DNA of 5,536 nt from Thermoplasmatota archaeon (GTDB lineage: Archaea > Thermoplasmatota > Penumbrarchaeia > Penumbrarchaeales > Penumbrarchaeaceae). The stretch is from contig JAFGJI010000115.1 in NCBI GenBank assembly GCA_016929175.1, positions 1-5,536 of the forward strand, in the 5' to 3' direction. The translations under genes and the position numbers were made by a program. Positions 1 to 5,536 of the stretch are shown one piece after another. The first letter of the stretch is position 1; each line of letters opens with the position of its first letter. The notes below the pieces were generated by a model. It ran no database searches. It was not told the origin of the DNA and saw only the letters and a list, made by a program, of their open reading frames with translations.

Positions 1-3000
1 CAGTCGTCCCGGTTGTGTCCCCATCCACATGCCTTAACAGGACGTTGACACCGCTAAGGTCCTTCCTGAAGACGCTGTACCAGGTAATATCAACACTACC
101 GTTGTAGACTGGTGGATCCCAGCTTACCTCGAGTCCAAGGCTCCCGATACCAACCCTGACGTTAGCGGGCGGATCAGGATAGGACAGCGGTACTCCGGAG
201 ACCTCGCGGCTCGGTTCAGAGGTGCCGACATCGGTCTCCGTTCGAATTGAATAAAAGTACAATGTTCTTCTATTCACGGACTCATCCGTAAAACACCTTG
301 CTTCTGGTCTGACATTGGCAATCTCCGACGGCCCGGTTTCCTTCGTCCTCCGGATTATCACGTATTCATGCGCTGCCACAGGTCCCGGATTGGGGGGTCT
401 TTCCCATAGTATCCGTATTGAACCGGGTCCGGGTTCAAGTTCGATCTCGGAGGGTGGGAGTGGTACCGGAATGATCGATGCAAAGACCACATCTCCCCCC
501 TCGGATTCCCCGATGTCGTTGACAGCTGTGACAAAGTAATAGTGTTTGATACCGGCTTCTATTCCAGAATGCAGGAACTGCATTGTGGCCCCATCCAGCT
601 CGACCAGCAGGCGTGCTTGGAGTTCTGCGGTACCGTGGTACAATCTGAAGGAAATGTTATCGTTGCCTCCATTGTCCATAGGCGCGGACCAGCTGATGTT
701 GATATATCCGATACCCGGGGTGGCCAGAGGATTGCAGGGGTTTGAGGGTATGCTCATAGGGACGACCATTACCACCGGTGCCGATTCCGATCCTCCTATC
801 TCATTGAAGGCTGATATTGTGTAGAAATATTCATCGCCCTTTTGCACAAATTGGTCCTCGAAAAGTACCGTTTCAGGATCCAGGGACCGGACCGGGTCGA
901 GGAGGTTCCGGGATATACCTTTATAAAGAACATATTTCGTGATATCGAGCCCGCCGAAATCCTCGGGCTCTTCCCATCGAAGGACCACCCTATCACCGAG
1001 TGCTCTCGCCGTGAAGTTCGCAGGAGGAGAGGGTAAGCTCTTTGACCTTACAACAACCCCCTTGCTCATCAGCGATCCTCCATTGCGGTTCCAGGATGTT
1101 GCATTGTAGGTATAATCCACTCCTGGACCGATCTGTGTGTCAAGGAACGAATTTTCCGAAGGTTCCAGTTCGGCAATGCTTTTCCCGTTCCTGTACAATT
1201 CATATCCCGTAATGTCCACACCACCTGTGAAAGAGGGAGGTTCGAATGTCACCAGAATGTATCCTATACTGACCTCGGTTCTGAGATGGACAGGCGGATC
1301 TGGAATGGTGGAGGAGATATTCCAAGCTACATTACTGATGTCGCCTTCACCGATCTTGTTCACCGCAGCGACACTGTAATAGTATTCAATTCCGAATCCG
1401 ACATTTGCATCTTGGAATTCCTCCCCGGGTCCAGTCAATTCATATCTGGTCAGGTTGATAGGATCAGGCCCGCGGTAGATCTGGTAATTGGTTATTGGCT
1501 CATTTCCATCATCAATGGGTGGGTCCCAAAATAATGTGATGTTCCCATCTCCCTCCACCGCTGTCAGGTTCAGGGTTTGACCTGGTGTGGTCGATATGGT
1601 GAATATGGAAAGGAATATCCCGCCTTCCGAGGCGTTCTTGAGGGTGAAAGAGCCGTTTGTAATTGGGAAATTTCCAGATGAGGTGGTACCCAGAAGGGAG
1701 ATGATGTTCATGTCCTCGAGGAGGATATTGAGGGATCCCTCCGTTCCGTTCATACCCAGATAGCTTGAATATTTGAGAGAGGAGCCGTTCGGGCTCAATT
1801 TGAAGAAGAATGCATCATCCTCTCCGCCAAGGGAACTGTCATAACAAAGTTGTGTAGTTGGATGATCATCCGATTGTGTTTTACCCATGATATAGATGTT
1901 CCCGACCCTATCCAGGCAGATCGAGGGGTCTGTCTCGTTCTGGGAACCTCCAACAACGGTTGTCCAGAGAAGTCTGGTGCCGTTGCCATTAAGTTTTGAG
2001 ATGAATATATCATTATACCCGAAGAAGTCCTCCCCGAAAGTTCCTTTTGTCAACGGGAACGAAGGCTTCGAATCGTACGGGTCCCATCTCACTAACCCTG
2101 TAAAAACTATGTCAGAGTTCTCATCAAGTGCTAGGTCTTGAACGGAACACGGTCCAACGATGCTAGAGAATACGGTTCCCATACCGAAGGGGTCATATCT
2201 GATAATGAATCCATTGGATAACGAATTGGTTGCCAGGTTCTGATAGGAATGCATGGTTGTGGGAAAATCGCTCGAGCTTGTATACCCCCCAATGATGGCT
2301 TCGCCGTTACTGTCGATCTTCAAGCACGTCGAATATTCAGTATAAAAGCCGTCCCAGAATGCGCTATCCAGGAAGTCGGTGCCATTCTGGTTGATCATCG
2401 AAAAATATAATATTCCATGAATACCGCCGATAGACCCCATCTTGCTTGGAATGTCCTTTGAGTTAGCGTATCCGGTAAAATAGACACAACCATTGTATAC
2501 CCCGATATCACCTAGAAGATCTCCACTCGAGCCTCCGATAAAGGTGGAATAGATGAGCCTGTCTCCCGTGGAATTCAATTTTGTAATGGTGAAGTCATCA
2601 GCACTTTTGTGAGTTTCCTGTATTACACCGGATGTGGTCGGGAAGTCGGGGCTGGCCGAATTTCCTCCGATGTAAATGTCATGACAGCTATCGACCTTGA
2701 CCGCAACAGGCTGGTCGGCCGTGTATCCGCCGATAACCGTTGCGAAGACAACTCCTGTCCCCGTGCTGTTCATCTTGAGAAGATAATAATCCACTCCCCA
2801 ATAGGTGGTATTGTAAACACCCGGTGTGATCAGCGGGGGAGGCCCGTAGATCATCGAAAAAATGTAGGTACAATTTGTTTCATCCTTTGCGAAATCGACA
2901 GGATAACCCGCACCAGTTAAAACTGTGGAATATATCAGAGGGTCAATAACGAGGGTTTCATAAGGTTCCTTATCCACATCGAAACCATAGCTATCCTTTC

Positions 3001-3661
3001 CTGTCCTCTTAAACTCTACCGGGACATCTTCACGTTCATCGCTCATAGCTTTAAGGTCTTTGTCCATTATCGACGCCATATTCAAGAGAGAGATCGAGAG
3101 CGTATCACCGTCTATGTCGAGGTCGGAGTGACCTGAGATCCCGAGGTCAATATTTCCCGGATCGCCCCCCGGATGGACGATGATATCATATTTAAGGTGT
3201 AGTCCAGAATAATAATATTCGATATCGATGTAATCCCAGACGTCCTTGTATCGTATCCTCTCGTAACTTTTTGCACCAGTCATCCATCTTCCAGAATCAT
3301 TCCCCAGGAAAAAATTGGTGGGGAATCCTATTTCACAAATCCCGATGGGGTTCGAAGCTTCAGAACCTTTAAAGGTGATAAAAACCGGATTATGAGCATT
3401 CCATATACCATAGATAACTACTCCTTCTGAAAAAATGGCGTTTCCGAAATCTGTCATTGTGGAGAAAAGTATATCTCCATCCCATTGCCCGATGTTCTCG
3501 GTAAAGAAACCAAGGCCGATATATCCTGTATCCGACTGTGATGCTTGTTCTGATCCCGGTATTATTGCAGTTTCAAATTTAGAAAATTGACCGCTGACCA
3601 TTGAAAGGATCTGGAATGATACCATCAATGCTATCGCAATCACCAAAGAGCCATGTATCAC
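1..3661 (-). CDS. Large secreted surface protein: DUF7948-like domain, seven SBBP repeats, tandem FN3 domains (3' partial)
   Basis: The frame is open from after a TAG at 3698-3700 to the left edge, giving 1220 codons from a GTG at 3659-3661; the C-terminus lies outside. Residues 1-25 form a signal peptide (hydrophobic core LVIAIALMVSF, then VSGQ), so the protein is exported. Residues 45-240 resemble the DUF7948 domain that precedes SBBP repeats, with NIGQWDGDILF, a YKDVWDYIDIEYYYSG stretch, HPGGDP and ending VIDPLIYST. Residues 244-690 hold seven SBBP-like repeats (propeller). Residues 693 onward hold FN3 domains. About 21 N-x-S/T sequons suit archaeal surface N-glycosylation. No catalytic residues are recognised; a role in adhesion, matrix or envelope is inferred from architecture. 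A membrane or sorting anchor may lie in the missing C-terminus. The domain calls are from motif recognition, without a profile search. It is divergent from the zinc-ribbon gene and has no visible partner on its strand. Confidence 0.93.
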   Translation of the reverse strand, partial: MIHGSLVIAIALMVSFQILSMVSGQFSKFETAIIPGSEQASQSDTGYIGLGFFTENIGQWDGDILFSTMTDFGNAIFSEGVVIYGIWNAHNPVFITFKGSEASNPIGICEIGFPTNFFLGNDSGRWMTGAKSYERIRYKDVWDYIDIEYYYSGLHLKYDIIVHPGGDPGNIDLGISGHSDLDIDGDTLSISLLNMASIMDKDLKAMSDEREDVPVEFKRTGKDSYGFDVDKEPYETLVIDPLIYSTVLTGAGYPVDFAKDETNCTYIFSMIYGPPPLITPGVYNTTYWGVDYYLLKMNSTGTGVVFATVIGGYTADQPVAVKVDSCHDIYIGGNSASPDFPTTSGVIQETHKSADDFTITKLNSTGDRLIYSTFIGGSSGDLLGDIGVYNGCVYFTGYANSKDIPSKMGSIGGIHGILYFSMINQNGTDFLDSAFWDGFYTEYSTCLKIDSNGEAIIGGYTSSSDFPTTMHSYQNLATNSLSNGFIIRYDPFGMGTVFSSIVGPCSVQDLALDENSDIVFTGLVRWDPYDSKPSFPLTKGTFGEDFFGYNDIFISKLNGNGTRLLWTTVVGGSQNETDPSICLDRVGNIYIMGKTQSDDHPTTQLCYDSSLGGEDDAFFFKLSPNGSSLKYSSYLGMNGTEGSLNILLEDMNIISLLGTTSSGNFPITNGSFTLKNASEGGIFLSIFTISTTPGQTLNLTAVEGDGNITLFWDPPIDDGNEPITNYQIYRGPDPINLTRYELTGPGEEFQDANVGFGIEYYYSVAAVNKIGEGDISNVAWNISSTIPDPPVHLRTEVSIGYILVTFEPPSFTGGVDITGYELYRNGKSIAELEPSENSFLDTQIGPGVDYTYNATSWNRNGGSLMSKGVVVRSKSLPSPPANFTARALGDRVVLRWEEPEDFGGLDITKYVLYKGISRNLLDPVRSLDPETVLFEDQFVQKGDEYFYTISAFNEIGGSESAPVVMVVPMSIPSNPCNPLATPGIGYINISWSAPMDNGGNDNISFRLYHGTAELQARLLVELDGATMQFLHSGIEAGIKHYYFVTAVNDIGESEGGDVVFASIIPVPLPPSEIELEPGPGSIRILWERPPNPGPVAAHEYVIIRRTKETGPSEIANVRPEARCFTDESVNRRTLYFYSIRTETDVGTSEPSREVSGVPLSYPDPPANVRVGIGSLGLEVSWDPPVYNGSVDITWYSVFRKDLSGVNVLLRHVDGDTTGTT
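2..1585 (-). repeat. Tandem fibronectin type III domains (five complete, one cut by the edge)
   Basis: These are protein-level repeats from residue 693. Approximate units are 693-785, 786-876, 877-970, 971-1066, 1067-1160 and 1161-1220 (partial). Each opens with a proline-rich linker (IPDPP, LPSPP, IPSNP, PLPP, YPDPP), followed by a B strand of the ITLFWDPP type, a C strand such as ITNYQIYRG or ITKYVLYKG, and a YYYSVAAVNKIGEG-type F-G region. These are FN3 hallmarks. The copies are well diverged at DNA level, so they are not a recent expansion. They probably act as a rigid spacer or adhesive stalk carrying the propeller away from the cell. More copies may lie beyond the left edge. Confidence 0.88.
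1592..2932 (-). repeat. Seven SBBP-type repeats, probable seven-bladed beta-propeller
   Basis: These are protein-level repeats at residues 244-690. Units begin near 244, 305, 369, 430, 496, 564 and 629, each about 60-68 residues. The shared pattern is an opening strand (YSTVLTG, VFATVIGG, IYSTFIGG, FSSIVG, LWTTVVGG, KYSSYLG), a middle D-x-x-G-x-IYI-x-G strand, an S-x-DFPTT turn (clear in units 2, 4, 6 and 7), and a closing strand ending K-L-N-x-x-G. Units 1, 3 and 4 are the most divergent. Seven units match a closed seven-bladed propeller; that fold is inferred. Six of the seven units carry at least one Cys; the seventh has none. Confidence 0.8.
2942..3529 (-). other. DUF7948-like N-terminal domain of the surface protein
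   Basis: This covers residues 45-240 of the minus-strand protein. The signs are ENIGQWDGDILFST near residue 55, a YKDVWDYIDIEYYY segment near 138-150 followed by LKYDIIVHPGGDP, and the closing VIDPLIYST that leads into the first propeller strand. In SBBP-repeat proteins of bacteria and archaea this domain typically sits directly between the signal peptide and the propeller, as here. Its biochemical function is not known. One Cys is present (residue 109). Confidence 0.75.
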
Positions 3662-3673
3662 TTTAATGCGAAT

Positions 3674-3682
3674 CCCTCCACC
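3674..3682 (-). promoter_or_regulatory. Possible Shine-Dalgarno site for the surface protein
   Basis: On the minus strand the sequence GGTGGAGGG lies 12 bases ahead of the GTG start at 3661, which is further than usual. The same site is about 6-7 bases from an in-frame ATT at 3665-3667. There is no ATG in frame before residue 13. The true start is therefore uncertain by two codons; either choice keeps the signal peptide. Confidence 0.45.
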
Positions 3683-3718
3683 AAGGATCCTTATCCTCTA
3701 GTTGATAATGGAAAAATG

Positions 3719-3735
3719 ATTAAATAACAGGTTTG
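3719..3735 (-). promoter_or_regulatory. Candidate TATA box for the surface protein gene
   Basis: Read on the minus strand, TTATTTAAT (3727 to 3719) preceded by AAACCTG resembles an archaeal TATA box with a weak BRE. Initiation about 25 bases downstream would fall near 3697 and leave a leader of about 36 bases that includes the GGTGGAGGG site. Other A+T-rich matches nearby (CTTAAATAATT at 3751-3761, GTATAATT near 3743-3750) are alternatives, so the assignment is tentative. Confidence 0.4.
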
Positions 3736-3830
3736 GTAGTGGAATTATACAATTATTTAAGTTTTATTGTACGGAAAAGATCCGTGTGTTATCACAGGAG
3801 ATGAGAGACCCTTCGTGCAGCTCATCCATA

Positions 3831-3844
3831 AAAGGATTTAATAT
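3831..3844 (+). promoter_or_regulatory. BRE/TATA element for the zinc-ribbon gene, leaderless start
   Basis: AAAGGA followed by TTTAATAT (3837-3844) is centred about 26 bases ahead of the GTG at 3866. That is the spacing between an archaeal TATA box and the transcription start, so the mRNA probably begins at or next to the start codon. No Shine-Dalgarno sequence precedes the GTG, which agrees with a leaderless transcript. Confidence 0.6.
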
Positions 3845-3865
3845 GGGGGCCACCTGTTCCAGTTT

Positions 3866-4936
3866 GTGGGAACCCAGGTCGAATGTCACAATTGCGGAGC
3901 CGGGATGAGGTTCAACCCCGAGACCCGGGGATTGCTGTGCGATCACTGCGGTTCAAAGAGGATCATTGCTTATGACAACCGACAGGCCGAGGAAAGGGAC
4001 CTTGAGAGTGCCCCCGTAACGAAGGTCCATGATCCTGGGATACAGACCTTTCAATGTGGATCCTGCGGAGCCATGATCTCCACGGGAAGGAACATAACCG
4101 GCGAATGCCCGTTCTGCGGCTCCGAATTTGTAAAGGAACTGCAGCAGGGGGACGATATTATCAGCCCCACGCATGTGATCCCTTTCGGGGTCTCTCCGTA
4201 TCGGGCAAAGGAATTGTTCAGGACCTGGGTGGGGAAAGGCTACTTCAGACCGAACGATCTGATGAAGATCAAGAGACTTGATAAGATCAAGGGGATATAC
4301 GCTCCGTTCTGGACCTATGACTGCAGCACCCATGCGGATTGGGCAGCGGAAAGTGGATACTACTACTGGGAGACCGAGACATACACTGCTTACGTTAACG
4401 GGAAGCATGTCACAAGGACAAGGCAGGTCAGAAAGACCAGATGGGTGCCATCGCGGGGCCAGAGGGATGACAGGTTCGATGACATTCTGGTCCTCGCCTC
4501 CAGAGGCATCAACGAGGATATGGCAGAAAAGGTCTATCCCTTCCACTTGGATGCTCTCGTAACATACAAACCGGAATTTCTATCCGGCTGGATGGCCGAG
4601 GAATATTCCATCGGTATCCACGAGGGATGGGGAAAGGCGATGTCCAAGGTCAAAATGATGGTCCGTCAAAGATGCGGCGGTGACGTGCCCGGGGACACTT
4701 ACAGGTCCCTAAACGTGAGAACCACTTTCTCCGATAGAAAATACAAGCATATCCTTCTCCCGATATGGTCAGCCTCGTATCATTACCGAAAAAAGCTCTA
4801 CCACTTCCTTATCAATGGACAGACCGGAGAGGTCCAGGGAGAAAAACCCATATCCTGGATCAAGATCGCGATCGCTGTCGCAGCGGGACTTGCTGCCGCT
4901 GGACTTGTCCTGTTCCTCTATCTGAACCTATCATGA
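3866..4936 (+). CDS. Tail-anchored membrane protein with two zinc ribbons (YdjG-like family)
   Basis: The product has 356 residues. Two zinc ribbons are visible: C7-x2-C10 with C25-x2-C28, and C64-x2-C67 with C81-x2-C84, each Cys pair followed by Gly. The body carries marks of a family found in bacteria and archaea that includes Bacillus YdjG: KIKGIYAPFWTYD (140-152), a central beta-rich part, LLPIWSASY (297-305) and NGQTGEVQGEKP (317-328). Residues 332-353 form one hydrophobic helix near the C-terminus, so the zinc ribbons and body should face the cytoplasm. Relatives are often annotated as primosomal protein N' or PriA helicase; no helicase motif is present here, so that label should not be used. 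The molecular role is unknown; zinc binding and membrane attachment are inferred. GTG is chosen because a TAA at 3839-3841 closes the frame and no other standard start lies between. An ABC ATPase follows on the same strand. Confidence 0.9.
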   Translation: MGTQVECHNCGAGMRFNPETRGLLCDHCGSKRIIAYDNRQAEERDLESAPVTKVHDPGIQTFQCGSCGAMISTGRNITGECPFCGSEFVKELQQGDDIISPTHVIPFGVSPYRAKELFRTWVGKGYFRPNDLMKIKRLDKIKGIYAPFWTYDCSTHADWAAESGYYYWETETYTAYVNGKHVTRTRQVRKTRWVPSRGQRDDRFDDILVLASRGINEDMAEKVYPFHLDALVTYKPEFLSGWMAEEYSIGIHEGWGKAMSKVKMMVRQRCGGDVPGDTYRSLNVRTTFSDRKYKHILLPIWSASYHYRKKLYHFLINGQTGEVQGEKPISWIKIAIAVAAGLAAAGLVLFLYLNLS

Positions 4937-4955
4937 TCTCTCATGACCTGGGTAT

Positions 4956-5019
4956 GGACCCATCCTTCATATGGGCCGTCCGTACATCGATGTTTTTGTT
5001 ATCCGGTAAAAAGATTTTT
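4956..5019 (+). terminator. Possible terminator region: hairpin and two T5 tracts
   Basis: Twenty bases after the stop of the zinc-ribbon gene, GGACCCAT (4956-4963) can pair with ATGGG (4971-4975) and TCC (4979-4981) around a 7-base loop and a 3-base bulge. T5 tracts follow at 4993-4997 and 5015-5019. Archaeal termination depends mainly on T tracts, so these are plausible stops, but the hairpin is not adjacent to them and may be chance. Confidence 0.35.
5006..5014 (+). promoter_or_regulatory. Weak TATA-like element ahead of the ABC ATPase
   Basis: GTAAAAAGA is the only A+T-rich element in the gap at a useful distance. Initiation about 25 bases on would fall near 5036 and give a leader of about 23 bases before the ATG at 5059, containing GGAG at 5046-5049 (9 bases from that ATG). 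The match to a TATA box is poor, and read-through from the upstream gene is equally possible. Confidence 0.3.
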
Positions 5020-5058
5020 CTAGTCCATCATGTTGCAGGGTTCACGGAGTTTCGATCG

Positions 5059-5536
5059 ATGGGGAACCATAAGGAAGGACCGATCGAGTACATGATCGAG
5101 GTCAAGGGACTTGTAAAGACCTACGGCAGCATCAATGCCGTTAATGGACTGTCCCTGAAGGTAAGAAGGGGTGAGGTGTTCGCATTCCTCGGCCCCAACG
5201 GTGCCGGCAAGACGACAACGGTCGAGATGATAGAAGGCATCAGGACCCCGACAGAGGGCTCCATCTCCGTAATGGGAAGGGACCTTTCCAGGGATAAGAA
5301 CTGGATAAAGGGGAATATGGGGGTCCTCCCCCAGGAGTTCTCATCCTTTGACAATCTGAAGGTGCGTGAGACGCTCAGGTTCTATGCCTCACTTTACGGA
5401 AAGAGCAGGGACGTAGACGGTCTCATCGACCTCATGAACCTGAAGGAGCATTCGAAAAAACTCTACAAGAACCTGTCAGGTGGTTTAAAACAAAGGGTAG
5501 GCATCGCAGCCGCACTTGTGAACGATCCGACCATCG
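5059..5536 (+). CDS. ABC transporter ATP-binding protein (3' partial)
   Basis: This is the N-terminal half of an ABC ATPase that energises export through a separate membrane subunit, of the CcmA/ABC-2 drug and polymer export type. Counting from the Met at 5092, Walker A is GPNGAGKT (34-41), the Q-loop glutamine is Q81 in GVLPQEF, and the signature is LSGGLKQR (128-135). The window ends at NDPTI, just before Walker B is complete. Two in-frame ATGs are possible. The one at 5059 has GGAG at good spacing and adds 11 residues; the one at 5092 matches the usual family start (MIEVKGLVKTYG) but has AAGGAAGG 13 bases away. I give the longer form. The permease, expected downstream, is outside the window; the substrate cannot be told. 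Confidence 0.93.
   Translation, partial: MGNHKEGPIEYMIEVKGLVKTYGSINAVNGLSLKVRRGEVFAFLGPNGAGKTTTVEMIEGIRTPTEGSISVMGRDLSRDKNWIKGNMGVLPQEFSSFDNLKVRETLRFYASLYGKSRDVDGLIDLMNLKEHSKKLYKNLSGGLKQRVGIAAALVNDPTI

Noticed and set aside
315..2920. Several short open frames on the plus strand (60-103 codons)
   Set aside because: All are antisense or out of frame to the continuous 1220-codon minus-strand gene, whose translation shows SBBP and FN3 domains. None has a recognisable product.
2..2932. DNA-level tandem repeats or a CRISPR-like array in the repetitive gene
   Set aside because: The repetition is only at protein level; the units differ widely in nucleotide sequence and length, with no constant repeat and spacer pattern.
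3801..3908. 35-codon plus frame starting ATG just after CACAGGAG
   Set aside because: The purine site touches the ATG with no spacing, the product looks random, and the frame overlaps the zinc-ribbon start in another frame.
3953..4546. 197-codon minus-strand open frame
   Set aside because: It lies entirely inside the zinc-ribbon gene on the other strand. Its translation shows no recognisable domain, while the plus frame has clear zinc ribbons and family motifs.
3866..4936. Primosomal helicase (PriA) label for the zinc-ribbon protein
   Set aside because: No Walker A, DEAH or other helicase motif is present; only the zinc ribbons could prompt that match.

Overview
This window looks archaeal, most likely a euryarchaeon of the Thermoplasmatota type. 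That is inferred from three things. Codon use favours AGG/AGA for Arg and ATA for Ile. The central gene has a TATA-like element about 26 bases ahead of its GTG start, as in a leaderless archaeal transcript. The large surface protein combines a DUF7948-like domain, SBBP repeats and fibronectin type III (FN3) domains, a mix common in that group. No marker gene is present to settle the lineage.

Layout. Positions 1 to 3661 are a single minus-strand reading frame, open for 1220 codons and running off the left edge. I translated it codon by codon and found no stop. It encodes an exported protein with a signal peptide, a DUF7948-like N-terminal domain, seven SBBP-type repeats that fit a seven-bladed beta-propeller, and at least six tandem FN3 domains, the last cut by the window edge. 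A 204-base divergent intergenic region (3662-3865) holds the promoters for this gene and for the next one, which reads rightward. Positions 3866-4936 (+) encode a 356-residue membrane protein with two N-terminal zinc ribbons and one C-terminal membrane helix, resembling Bacillus YdjG and relatives often mislabelled as PriA. A 122-base gap with a possible hairpin and two T tracts follows. From about 5059 or 5092 to the right edge lies the start of an ABC transporter ATPase of the drug/ABC-2 export type.

How they work together. The surface protein is transcribed away from the other two genes and probably acts alone in adhesion or the cell envelope. The zinc-ribbon protein and the ABC ATPase lie on the same strand and could share a role at the membrane, but the gap between them contains its own promoter-like and terminator-like signals, so an operon is not shown. 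I see no RNA gene, mobile element, CRISPR array or clearly new multi-gene system.
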